A stretch of DNA of 64,000 bases from an uncultured Flavobacteriales bacterium. GTDB lineage: Bacteria > Bacteroidota > Bacteroidia > Flavobacteriales_D > Crocinitomicaceae. A program made the translations under genes and the position numbers. This document shows, piece after piece, positions 18,433-26,349 of the stretch (position 1 is its first letter; each line of letters starts with the position of its first letter). The notes under the pieces were generated by a model, which saw only the letters and a program-made list of their open reading frames with translations, ran no database searches and was not told the origin of the DNA. The DNA lies in the NCBI GenBank assembly GCA_937973685.1, contig CALJKJ010000050.1, positions 11,173-75,172 on the forward strand. The letters run 5' to 3'.

Positions 18433-18436
18433 CCAC

Positions 18437-19750
18437 ATGATACAAGCAACACAACAAAGCATTCTCGAAAAATTAAAAATTAACGCATTGAATGAGATGC
18501 AAGAACATTCCATTCAAGCAATGAGAACGAATAAAAATGTGTTGCTCTTATCACCTACTGGTTCTGGTAAATCTTTAGCGTTTTTATTGAGCATTTATAA
18601 CGAACTTTCATTTGAAAAATCGGGAGTTCAAGCGTTAATTATTACTCCTACTAGAGAACTTGCTTTGCAAATTGAATCAGTTTTCAAAGCAATGGGAACC
18701 GATTATAAAATCAATGCAACTTATGGCGGTCATTCCATTCGTATTGAGAAAAATAATTTTTCTGAGCCTCCTGCAGTTTTAGTAGGAACACCCGGTCGTA
18801 TTTTGGATCATGTGAAACGCGAAAATATTAATTTATCAGGGGTTCACACACTTGTTTTAGATGAATTCGACAAATCACTCGAAATGGGTTTTGAAGAAGA
18901 TATGTCGCAAATAATAGGTGCAATGAAATCGATTGAGAAAAAAATGCTTGTCTCAGCAACCGATTTACAAGAATTACCTAGCTTCATTGAATTTATTCAA
19001 TTCGAACGAGTTGATTTTTTAGTGAAAAACGAAGAATCAAACATTAAGTATTTCAAAATAAACTGTTTAGATACTGAAAAAGTTGAAACACTTTTTGAGT
19101 TGTTGTGTAATTTACCCGAAGGAAAGACAATCATTTTCTGCAACCATCGTGAAGCAGTTGTCCGCATTTATGATTTTCTAATTGATGGAAACATTCACGC
19201 AGTTTATTACCACGGCGGAATGGATCAGGAAGAACGAGAACGTGCTTTAATCAAATTTAGAAACGAAAGCGCGCAATTTTTAGTTGCAACCGATTTGGCT
19301 GCACGTGGATTGGATATTGATGCAGTTGAACATGTTATTCATTATCAACTACCGCAACAAGAAGCTGTTTTCAAACACAGAAGCGGTCGTACTGCACGTC
19401 AAAATGCGGATGGTGTTGTTTTTACTTTTCAAACAGAAAAAGACAAATTCCCTGATTTTATGCCCGATATGTTTGTGTACGACATTGTTCCAAACGAACC
19501 GCTTCCAGAGCCTCCTTATTGGAAAACGATTTACATTGGCGGCGGAAAAAAAGACAAAATAAACAAAGTTGATGTCGTCGGATTCTTACACAAGATTGGA
19601 GGGTTGAAATCGACTGATATCGGTATGATAACCGTTATGGACCACAGCACACTGGTTGCTATCAATCGTTTTGAAGCAGAAGAAGTTGTTCCTCAAATCC
19701 GCGATCAAAAAATCAAAGGCAAAAAGTTCAAGATTGGATTTGCACGGTAA
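18437..19750 (+). CDS. DEAD-box RNA helicase with DbpA-type RNA-binding domain
   Basis: ATP-dependent RNA helicase of 437 residues, likely acting on ribosomal RNA. Walker A PTGSGKS is at 40-46, PTREL near 71, motif II is DEFD (142-145) instead of DEAD, motif III SAT is at 173-175 and motif VI is HRSGRTAR (314-321) with Ala in place of the usual second Gly. Residues 360-437 match the DbpA C-terminal RNA-binding fold (IGGGKKDKINKVDVVGFL). DbpA itself binds 23S rRNA; the same role here is an inference. The gene ends 5 bp from the convergent hemB. Confidence 0.88.
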   Translation: MIQATQQSILEKLKINALNEMQEHSIQAMRTNKNVLLLSPTGSGKSLAFLLSIYNELSFEKSGVQALIITPTRELALQIESVFKAMGTDYKINATYGGHSIRIEKNNFSEPPAVLVGTPGRILDHVKRENINLSGVHTLVLDEFDKSLEMGFEEDMSQIIGAMKSIEKKMLVSATDLQELPSFIEFIQFERVDFLVKNEESNIKYFKINCLDTEKVETLFELLCNLPEGKTIIFCNHREAVVRIYDFLIDGNIHAVYYHGGMDQEERERALIKFRNESAQFLVATDLAARGLDIDAVEHVIHYQLPQQEAVFKHRSGRTARQNADGVVFTFQTEKDKFPDFMPDMFVYDIVPNEPLPEPPYWKTIYIGGGKKDKINKVDVVGFLHKIGGLKSTDIGMITVMDHSTLVAINRFEAEEVVPQIRDQKIKGKKFKIGFAR

Positions 19751-19755
19751 AATGC

Positions 19756-20727
19756 TTACCCTTTCATCAACTTAGCAGCGTGTGGTGCAAAATACGTCAA
19801 TATTCCATCTGCTCCTGCTCTTCGAATGCTTAATAGCATTTCCATAACAGTTCGATCATAATCCAACCAGCCTTGCTTTGCAGCTGCGTAAACCATCGCG
19901 CACTCGCCACTTACGTTGTAAGCAGTTATTGGAGTGTCAAAACGTTCTTTTAATAAATGAATGATATCCAAATAACATAACGCTGGTTTCACCATGATAA
20001 AATCTGCTCCTTCTTCGATATCCAAAGCTGCTTCAATCAACGCTTCGCGTTTGTTTGCAGGATTCATTTGGTACGTTTTCTTATCACCAGACTTCGGAGC
20101 TGAATTCAACGCATCTCGAAAAGGTCCGTAAAACGCACTTGCATATTTTGCTGTGTACGACATGATGGAAACATCTGTAAAACCATTGTTGTCTAATGCT
20201 GAACGAATAACACCTACTCGCCCATCCATCATGTCAGATGGCCCTACAATATCAATTCCTGCTTGTGCTTGAGCAACCGACATTTTAGCGAGTAAAGGCA
20301 AAGTAACGTCGTTTACAATTTGTCCGTCAATCACAACTCCATCGTGTCCATCTGATGAATAAGGATCAAGCGCTACATCTGACATCAACACCGCTTCAGG
20401 AAAACGCTCTTTCAACGAACGAATAACATGTAAATAAAAGTTCTCGTCGGCATAACTGTAGCTGCCCATCTGATCTTTCAAATGTTCATCTACAGCTGGA
20501 AATAAATCAAACGTACGAATTCCTAATTCCATCCATTTTTCAAATTCAGGAATCAATTTATCTAAACTCCAACGGTAATTACCCGGCATCGAAGCAACTT
20601 CTTCTTGAATATTTTTACCGTCTTTCAGAAAAATTGGATAAATCAAATGCTCAGCACCCAATTTAGTCTCTTCAATCATCGCGCGAATGGCAGCATTTTT
20701 TCTATTTCTTCTTGGACGAATATTCAT
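19756..20727 (-). CDS. hemB: Delta-aminolevulinic acid dehydratase (porphobilinogen synthase)
   Basis: Second common step of tetrapyrrole synthesis: condenses two 5-aminolevulinate molecules to porphobilinogen. The 323-residue length is normal. Both Schiff-base lysines are present, Lys194 (YTAKYASAFYGP) and Lys247 (DFIMVKPA). The metal-binding loop reads DVALDPYSSDGHDG, Asp-rich and lacking the cysteines of zinc-type enzymes, which suggests a magnesium-type active site. It converges on the helicase gene and is preceded by a repeat-rich gap and a -7 box. Confidence 0.96.
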   Translation of the reverse strand: MNIRPRRNRKNAAIRAMIEETKLGAEHLIYPIFLKDGKNIQEEVASMPGNYRWSLDKLIPEFEKWMELGIRTFDLFPAVDEHLKDQMGSYSYADENFYLHVIRSLKERFPEAVLMSDVALDPYSSDGHDGVVIDGQIVNDVTLPLLAKMSVAQAQAGIDIVGPSDMMDGRVGVIRSALDNNGFTDVSIMSYTAKYASAFYGPFRDALNSAPKSGDKKTYQMNPANKREALIEAALDIEEGADFIMVKPALCYLDIIHLLKERFDTPITAYNVSGECAMVYAAAKQGWLDYDRTVMEMLLSIRRAGADGILTYFAPHAAKLMKG

Positions 20728-20743
20728 AGCGTTGAATTTTAAA

Positions 20744-20751
20744 CAAAAGTA
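20744..20751 (-). promoter_or_regulatory. -7 box of hemB
   Basis: Minus-strand TACTTTTG matches TAnnTTTG and ends 16 nt before the hemB ATG. No clear -33 box. Confidence 0.5.
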
Positions 20752-20753
20752 AT

Positions 20754-20790
20754 GAAAAAACGTAGACTTCGAGAAACGAAACCTACGTTT
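20754..20790 (-). terminator. Probable terminator between fabG and hemB
   Basis: On the minus strand an 8-bp stem (AAACGTAG at 20783-20790 with its complement at 20758-20765) is followed by a T-run (complement of the A-run 20755-20760). It would end fabG transcripts just ahead of the hemB -7 box. Confidence 0.5.
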
Positions 20791-20953
20791 AAAATTGAAT
20801 CTTTATCTAATAAATGTTTACCTAAAAGTAGGGTATTTATAGTCTACCCTTGCCTTCGCGTACGATTTAATCTCCCTCAGTCATCGGGAATCGTTTGTAG
20901 ACTGATCCCGAATATTAGAAACTCGTTTGTAGACTGAGGTTCTCGAAGTCTAC
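20762..20953. repeat. Inverted- and direct-repeat cluster between hemB and fabG
   Basis: A 14-nt inverted repeat, GTAGACTTCGAGAA (20762-20775) and its exact complement (20940-20953), brackets the gap and overlaps the fabG stop codon. Inside are two exact direct copies of TCGTTTGTAGACTGA (20891-20905, 20923-20937) and a partial copy of repeat family A. No gene is credible here. Confidence 0.65.
20846..20880 (+). repeat. Interspersed repeat family A, partial copy 3
   Basis: CCCTTGCCTTCGCGTACGAT, then AATCTCC; it matches the first half of the copy at 18288 apart from a few substitutions. Confidence 0.6.
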
Positions 20954-21696
20954 ATTAACATACCACCACAAACATGTAATGTTTGTCCTGTAATATAAGT
21001 CGACATATCAGAAGCTAAAAAGACAGTTGCATTTGCAACATCAGCTGGTGAACCTCCTCTTTTTAATGGAATAGAACTTCTCCATTCTTCTACCACTTTT
21101 TGATCCAAAGCACCTGTCATTTCGGTTTCAATAAAACCTGGAGCAATTGCATTGCAACGGATATTTCTTGAACCTAATTCTTGCGCTACTGATTTTGTGA
21201 AACCAATTAACCCAGCTTTTGAAGCAGCGTAATTTGATTGTCCAGCATTTCCGCTTACACCAACAACAGAAGACATGTTGATGATTGAACCTGAACGCGC
21301 TTTCAACATTGGACGTTGAACAGCTTTCGTTAAATTGAAAGCAGATTTCAAATTGGTATTAATTACTTCATCCCATTGCTCTTCCGTCATGCGCATTAAC
21401 AAGGTATCTCTGGTAATTCCAGCATTATTTACCAATACATCTACCGTTCCAAAAGCTGCAACTACATCATCTACTAATTGTTGTGCTTGATCAAAATTCC
21501 CAGCGTCTGATTTAAAACCTTTAGCTGTTCCGCCATTTGCGGTTAATTCTGCTTCTAATGCTTTTGCTTTTTCTTCCGAAGATAAATAGGTGAAAGCTAC
21601 TGTCGCACCTTGTTTTACACATTCTTCAGCAATTGCTTTACCGATACCACGTGATGCACCAGTTATCAATACTACTTTATTATCGAGTAATCCCAT
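20950..21696 (-). CDS. fabG: 3-oxoacyl-[acyl-carrier-protein] reductase
   Basis: NADPH-dependent short-chain dehydrogenase (248 residues) that reduces 3-oxoacyl-ACP in fatty-acid elongation. The cofactor loop GASRGIG is at 13-19, NNAG at 90-93, and the catalytic residues are Asn115, Ser142/143, Tyr156 and Lys160. Length and the ending TGQTLHVCGGMLM are typical of FabG. No other fatty-acid synthesis gene is adjacent. Its 3' end carries one arm of an inverted repeat. Confidence 0.94.
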   Translation of the reverse strand: MGLLDNKVVLITGASRGIGKAIAEECVKQGATVAFTYLSSEEKAKALEAELTANGGTAKGFKSDAGNFDQAQQLVDDVVAAFGTVDVLVNNAGITRDTLLMRMTEEQWDEVINTNLKSAFNLTKAVQRPMLKARSGSIINMSSVVGVSGNAGQSNYAASKAGLIGFTKSVAQELGSRNIRCNAIAPGFIETEMTGALDQKVVEEWRSSIPLKRGGSPADVANATVFLASDMSTYITGQTLHVCGGMLM

Positions 21697-21712
21697 GAAT
21701 TATAATTTGAAT

Positions 21713-21720
21713 CAAAGATA
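21713..21720 (-). promoter_or_regulatory. -7 box of fabG
   Basis: Minus-strand TATCTTTG, a perfect TAnnTTTG, ending 16 nt before the fabG ATG. Confidence 0.5.
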
Positions 21721-21744
21721 AAAAAAAGATTTTGTTTGAACGAC

Positions 21745-23511
21745 TTAATTGAATAAGTCCCACGAAACTCCAAAACGGAATTGCATTGGCACAACAGGAT
21801 AACCTAATGCTTCAAAATTCATCTTTTTCTGGAAAGTCTGTTCAATGTTTTCCAAACGCAAAAACCATCGGAAGAAGCCTAAATCGAAGTTTGCAAACAA
21901 ATGTAGCTTTGGCATGGCTGCATAAGTATTTGTTGCTGTTGAAAAGGAATAGGTTTGCATGTACGGAACATATTCCATCAACTGATAACTACTTGTGTAA
22001 CCTAAATCAACGCCCAATGCAGTTTTCATTTTTTTCGCCTTGAATAATGTTCCATTAAAACCAACACGCGCAACAACTAACAACTTTGGTACTACTGTAT
22101 TTTCCGATAATTGAACAGTGATTGAAGGTTGAAAAAACAAGCGCTTTACAACAAATGAAGAAACCGCTTTCAATGTTAAAACCGAAAGTTGATTCAAGGT
22201 GTCTTGTCTCCATTGATTTCCAATAAACAACGGAAGTTTATCCGTAAATTCATAGTTAGCGCTAAAAGATGTTGTTGTTTTGTTTTTTCTAACTGCAAGT
22301 GCACCACCAAAATAAACATGTGTATAGAGTGTTCTATTTGTCCATGAATAATTCGTGGTATTCGAATAATATTCACGCTGATACAATTCAGGATATGATT
22401 TTTTGTATCCACCATGCATAGCAATGCGACCAATTTTGAATTGTTGATGAATGGAACTAGTTAGCGATAATTCGCCTAATGCACCAGCCAAATTTAATGT
22501 TGCAGCAGACTTCCATATCAATCCCTTTTTGGATGAAACCATTAAATCGCCTTTGGCTAATACCATTAATGAATCTCTGTGGCGCATTAAATTATCATAA
22601 TCCCAATAATCAACAACAACACCTGCGTTTAATTGAAATTGTTTGGAATGAAGAAAATATCCGCTCCACGCTCCTATTTCGCTTTTTTGCCAGAAATCAC
22701 GTGTTGCACTTGTGTCATAGTTTGCCACACCATAAATGGTATTAATTGATCCATTTTCAATAAAACGACGATTTTCAATCGATAAATAAGGATTCACAAA
22801 GATTCCTGTTTTCAACTGATCATTTGACGTGAACGATAAATAATTGATATTCGTAAGTTGAAATGTTTTATTCTCTTTGTAAACAGCTCCAGGGCTTGAA
22901 GGCGAAAAGTTACTTGTTGAAAATACATTATTCTTCGATACATCTTGAAAAATCAACCCCAACAACGGATCGGATAAAGTATCACCAAGCAACCCTCCAT
23001 TCAAACTTCTTTTTTCTCCTGAAAAATGAATTGTTATTGTTTGAGCAAATCGTGATTTATGATGATAATACCCAACATCAACTGAATTATATTCAAAATT
23101 CCCATTACGTAGCGCACCGTGTGATACGTTTCGTTGGTAGTCTAACTGAAGGAAAGTAAATGAGTCCAATGCTTGTGTGTACATGATTTTACCTTCCTGC
23201 GTTGCATTGGTACCCATGGAATAGCGAAAGCCAACATGGGGTATTGCAGAAAAACGTTTTTTTACTTCTGGATTAACATCTTTGTGTAGGTTCAAAAATG
23301 AAAAAGATTGTTTTGCAGGTTGAAAGAATGTAGGTAAGTTATGTTGGTAACGTGCGCTAGCCACATCCATTGAATCGAACACACCAGATACGCGAAAACC
23401 TGGTCGAATTGTGTCGGTGAAATAATTAAAATAAAGCGATTGTGCACGAAGTCCTGTTGTAAAAAAACAAGCAAAGCTCAATGAAAAAAGCACAATCAAA
23501 AATTTCACCAT
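21745..23511 (-). CDS. Putative porin (Porin_10 family) outer-membrane beta-barrel
   Basis: About 588 residues with a signal peptide (MVKFLIVLFSLSFACFF...RAQ) followed by many alternating, aromatic-rich beta strands and a C-terminal FGVSWDLFN strand ending in an aromatic region, as expected for an outer-membrane barrel. It matches the Bacteroidota putative-porin family; substrate unknown. I use the ATG at 23511, not the TTG at 23523. It lies just downstream of the rpsT terminator, so a promoter of its own is expected, but no good -7 box is visible. Confidence 0.8.
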   Translation of the reverse strand: MVKFLIVLFSLSFACFFTTGLRAQSLYFNYFTDTIRPGFRVSGVFDSMDVASARYQHNLPTFFQPAKQSFSFLNLHKDVNPEVKKRFSAIPHVGFRYSMGTNATQEGKIMYTQALDSFTFLQLDYQRNVSHGALRNGNFEYNSVDVGYYHHKSRFAQTITIHFSGEKRSLNGGLLGDTLSDPLLGLIFQDVSKNNVFSTSNFSPSSPGAVYKENKTFQLTNINYLSFTSNDQLKTGIFVNPYLSIENRRFIENGSINTIYGVANYDTSATRDFWQKSEIGAWSGYFLHSKQFQLNAGVVVDYWDYDNLMRHRDSLMVLAKGDLMVSSKKGLIWKSAATLNLAGALGELSLTSSIHQQFKIGRIAMHGGYKKSYPELYQREYYSNTTNYSWTNRTLYTHVYFGGALAVRKNKTTTSFSANYEFTDKLPLFIGNQWRQDTLNQLSVLTLKAVSSFVVKRLFFQPSITVQLSENTVVPKLLVVARVGFNGTLFKAKKMKTALGVDLGYTSSYQLMEYVPYMQTYSFSTATNTYAAMPKLHLFANFDLGFFRWFLRLENIEQTFQKKMNFEALGYPVVPMQFRFGVSWDLFN

Positions 23512-23521
23512 ATATGAAACC

Positions 23522-23563
23522 AAAAAAGGTCTTACTCAACCGCTAACGGATGATGTAAGACCT
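23522..23563 (-). terminator. Rho-independent terminator of the tRNA-Glu/rpsT transcript
   Basis: Minus-strand 9-bp stem AGGTCTTAC/GTAAGACCT (23555-23563 with 23527-23535) plus an inner CCG/CGG pairing, followed by a six-T run. Confidence 0.85.
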
Positions 23564-23588
23564 AAATTACTTAATTAAATGTAATTTC

Positions 23589-23840
23589 TTATAGTTTGTT
23601 CACTAGAACAGCCAAACCTGATTTCAAGTTAGCAGCTTTGTTTTTGTGAATTACATTGCGTTTTGCTAATTTATCCAACATTGAACTAACAACTGGAAGT
23701 AATTCAGCAGCCTCTTTACCATCTTTTAAACCACGCAATTTACGAACTGCATTACGCGTTGTTTTGTGTTGGTATTTGTTACGTATACGTTTAACATCGT
23801 TCGTACGTATTCTTTTTTGTGCTGACTTATGATTTGCCAT
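23589..23840 (-). CDS. rpsT: 30S ribosomal protein S20
   Basis: 83-residue, very basic primary 16S rRNA-binding protein. MANHKSAQKRIRTNDVKRIRNK is the standard S20 opening, and the rest forms the expected three-helix bundle. It lies 30 bp after tRNA-Glu on the same strand without a terminator or separate promoter between them, so both are probably transcribed together. Confidence 0.97.
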   Translation of the reverse strand: MANHKSAQKRIRTNDVKRIRNKYQHKTTRNAVRKLRGLKDGKEAAELLPVVSSMLDKLAKRNVIHKNKAANLKSGLAVLVNKL

Positions 23841-23870
23841 TTTTCCTTTTTATATAAGTTTTTAATCGTG

Positions 23871-23942
23871 CAGCCCATAGGAGAATCGAACTCCTGTTAC
23901 CAGGATGAAAACCTGGCGTCCTAACCACTAGACGAATGGGCC
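23871..23942 (-). tRNA. tRNA-Glu (anticodon TTC)
   Basis: 72 nt. Acceptor arm GGCCCAT pairs with ATGGGCT (first pair G-U), the anticodon stem CCAGG/CCTGG encloses loop TTTTCAT with anticodon TTC, and the T arm AGGAG-TTCGATT-CTCCT is perfect. Discriminator base is G. The CCA end is not encoded. Confidence 0.95.
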
Positions 23943-23963
23943 GTTTTTTTTATTTTCGGAGTG

Positions 23964-23994
23964 CAAATATAGACCTAATTTTTCTTTTCACAAA
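23964..23994 (-). promoter_or_regulatory. Promoter of tRNA-Glu and rpsT
   Basis: Minus-strand TTTG (23991-23994), exactly 19-nt spacer, TATATTTG (23964-23971): a consensus Bacteroidota promoter. Transcription should begin about 15 nt before the tRNA. Confidence 0.85.
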
Positions 23995-24012
23995 ACAAGC
24001 TGTGTTTTTTTT

Positions 24013-24693
24013 CTAAAAAAATTCTTTGTCTTCCGCTTCAAATTTGAAACCCAGACGTTTACCTGTAGACATTTGCTCCCTTGAATTCTGTTCCATCATT
24101 TGAATTACACTCACTTTTGAAACGATATCATAAGGTGGTGTTAACAAATCAAATTCAAGTGCATACATGAATGCTACATTAATAATATGCTTCATGATGG
24201 CATCATTCAATTGTGCTGCAGTCAAATCACGAAATAAAAAGCCTAATTGACCTTTACCTTCAACCATAAAATGACTGTCTTTATTGATAAATATGCGACC
24301 AATCAAATAACCAACATCATTTAACCTGCTTTTCAGATACGATTCTGCCAAAAAATTATAGATATTGATCAAGCCGAAATACCCCCTATCTTTGTCTTCT
24401 TTCATATAATCTGTTTTCCAAACAGGATGTTCCTCTGTTAGTTTAAACACATTGGTATGCATTTGAAATACCAAAACATCACTCCCTATAAAAACTTGAA
24501 TTTGAAATTCTCCTTTGTGTTCTACATGCAGGCGGATACGGTCGTCATTAATTGCATGTCGCAATTCACCAATTTCCTCTAACAAATGGTGCTTAAAACG
24601 GTCGAAATGATTTTTTGTGTCTTGAAAAATATCTTGCTTTAGTGCTGCTTTTTTTTCCAGTAAATCTTGTATTAATTTCAGTGAATCATTCAT
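24013..24693 (-). CDS. Conserved-type hypothetical cytoplasmic protein
   Basis: 226 residues; I do not recognise a named family. There is no signal peptide or membrane segment. The first 55 residues look like a charged amphipathic or coiled helix (SLKLIQDLLEKKAALKQD...), followed by alternating strands (LHVEHKGEFQIQVFIGSDVLVFQMH) and a longer alpha/beta part. Codon use and length look genuine, and it is bounded by the proS terminator upstream and the tRNA promoter downstream. No function is proposed. Confidence 0.8.
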   Translation of the reverse strand: MNDSLKLIQDLLEKKAALKQDIFQDTKNHFDRFKHHLLEEIGELRHAINDDRIRLHVEHKGEFQIQVFIGSDVLVFQMHTNVFKLTEEHPVWKTDYMKEDKDRGYFGLINIYNFLAESYLKSRLNDVGYLIGRIFINKDSHFMVEGKGQLGFLFRDLTAAQLNDAIMKHIINVAFMYALEFDLLTPPYDIVSKVSVIQMMEQNSREQMSTGKRLGFKFEAEDKEFF

Positions 24694-24740
24694 GAGCTTC
24701 TATTTGAGTTCCAAATTAACAATAGTATCGTTTCCAAACA

Positions 24741-24771
24741 AAAAAAGTCGGAACATTATTCCGACTTTTTA
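24741..24771 (-). terminator. Rho-independent terminator of proS
   Basis: 12-bp perfect stem (24742-24753 with 24759-24770, core GTCGGAA/TTCCGAC), 5-nt loop, T-run on the minus strand. Confidence 0.9.
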
Positions 24772-24789
24772 AGCTTTATTAGGATTTGC

Positions 24790-26265
24790 TTAATATGCTT
24801 TTGCAAAGACAACGCGACCCGTTGAAGGTTTTCCTGTTACCATACATACTCCTGCTTCTGAAGGTATATCTAAAGGTATACAGCGAATGGTCGCTTGTGT
24901 TTCTTGTTTCACTTTTTCTTCCGTTTCTTTTGTACCATCCCAATGTGCTAAATAAAAACCTCCGTCTTTTTCCAAGCGCACTTTGAAATCTTCATACGTA
25001 TCAACTGTGTGAATATTATCTGTTCGGAACTTTTTAGAACGCTCCAATAAATTCGTTTGAATTTCGTCAAGTAATCCTTGAATATATGAAGCAATCCCTT
25101 CAATTGCAACAGCCGATTTTTCTTTTGTATCGCGACGAGCTAATTCAACAACTCCATTTGCTAAATCTCTTGGACCAATTGCAATTCGAACTGGGACTCC
25201 TTTTGCTTCGTATTCCGCAAATTTCCATCCTGGTCGTTTTTGATCATCTTTATCGTATTTAACGCGAATGTTCAATGCTTTCAACTCTCGTTCGATTGTT
25301 GCAACAGCATCATTAATCGCGATTAAATCTTCTTCCGTTCGGTGAATTGGAACAATAACAACATGTATTGGCGCTAATGCTGGTGGTAAAACCAATCCTT
25401 CGTCATCCGAATGCGTCATGATTAACGCACCCATTAAGCGTGTTGAAACACCCCAAGATGTTGCCCAAACATAATCCAATTTACCTTGCGCATCCGTGAA
25501 TTTTACTTCAAATGCCTTTGCAAAATTTTGACCTAAGAAGTGTGACGTACCTGCTTGTAGTGCTTTTCCGTCTTGCATCATTGCTTCAATACAATACGTA
25601 TCATCCGCTCCTGCAAAACGTTCGCTTTCCGATTTACGTCCACGCAAAACAGGCATAGCCATGTAGTTTTCAGCAAAATCGGTGTAAACATCTAACATTT
25701 GTTCCGCCTCAGCAATGGCTTCTTGTTGCGTTGCGTGAGCAGTGTGGCCTTCTTGCCATAAAAATTCAGCAGTACGAAGAAACAATCGAGTACGCATTTC
25801 CCAACGGACTACATTCGCCCATTGATTGATTAATATTGGTAAATCGCGGTATGACTGGATCCAATTTTTATACGAATTCCAAATAATTGTTTCAGAAGTT
25901 GGACGAATGATTAACTCTTCTTCCAATTTTGCGTCTGGATCAACGATAACACCGTTTCCATTTGGATCGTTCTTCAAACGGTAATGAGTAACGACAGCGC
26001 ATTCTTTTGCAAAACCATCAACGTGAGAAGCTTCTTTACTTAAATAAGACTTGGGAATTAACAGCGGGAAATATGCATTTGAGTGACCTGTTTCTTTGAA
26101 TTTTTTATCCAAAATATCACGCATATTTTCCCATATAGCATAACCATATGGCTTTATAACCATGCAACCTCTGACATCTGAATGTTCAGCTAAATCAGCT
26201 CGTCCAACGAGTTCGTTGTACCATTTAGAATAATCTTCAGCGCGTGTTGTATATTTTTGAGCCAT
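24790..26265 (-). CDS. proS: Prolyl-tRNA synthetase, archaeal/eukaryotic-type
   Basis: Class II synthetase (491 residues) charging tRNA-Pro. The opening RAEDYSKWYNELVGRADLAE and the RPTSETIIWNSYKNWIQSYRDLP block identify the short form without the bacterial editing insertion, followed by an anticodon-binding domain (about 285-390) and the C-terminal domain typical of this type. Bacteroidota commonly carry it. It has its own -7 box and terminator, so it is a single-gene transcript. Confidence 0.96.
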   Translation of the reverse strand: MAQKYTTRAEDYSKWYNELVGRADLAEHSDVRGCMVIKPYGYAIWENMRDILDKKFKETGHSNAYFPLLIPKSYLSKEASHVDGFAKECAVVTHYRLKNDPNGNGVIVDPDAKLEEELIIRPTSETIIWNSYKNWIQSYRDLPILINQWANVVRWEMRTRLFLRTAEFLWQEGHTAHATQQEAIAEAEQMLDVYTDFAENYMAMPVLRGRKSESERFAGADDTYCIEAMMQDGKALQAGTSHFLGQNFAKAFEVKFTDAQGKLDYVWATSWGVSTRLMGALIMTHSDDEGLVLPPALAPIHVVIVPIHRTEEDLIAINDAVATIERELKALNIRVKYDKDDQKRPGWKFAEYEAKGVPVRIAIGPRDLANGVVELARRDTKEKSAVAIEGIASYIQGLLDEIQTNLLERSKKFRTDNIHTVDTYEDFKVRLEKDGGFYLAHWDGTKETEEKVKQETQATIRCIPLDIPSEAGVCMVTGKPSTGRVVFAKAY

Positions 26266-26300
26266 TTCCCTGAATTGTTAAATTTTATTATTTGTTACCA

Positions 26301-26308
26301 CAAAGTTA
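26301..26308 (-). promoter_or_regulatory. -7 box of proS
   Basis: Minus-strand TAACTTTG, perfect TAnnTTTG, with a TTG 22 nt upstream (26331-26333). It predicts a leader of about 30 nt. Confidence 0.5.
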
Positions 26309-26349
26309 GAAATTATAACTATTTTTAAATCAACTTAAAGCTTTTTCAC

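Larger units (their letters stand above)
18023..18436. other. Gene-free block with repeats and possible gene remnant
   Basis: A 414-bp gap, long for this compact region. I see no credible gene. The part from about 18040 to 18250 looks richer in G+C than its neighbours and contains a near-palindrome GTTTGCACGCATGCAAAC (around 18218-18235). On the minus strand an open frame of 46 codons without a start (18040-18177) could be a remnant. The right part holds two copies of a short repeat. Confidence 0.6.

Noticed and set aside
20752..20937. 61-codon plus-strand reading frame between hemB and fabG
   Set aside because: It runs through inverted and direct repeats, is rich in Arg/Ser without protein-like pattern, and overlaps the hemB promoter and a terminator hairpin.
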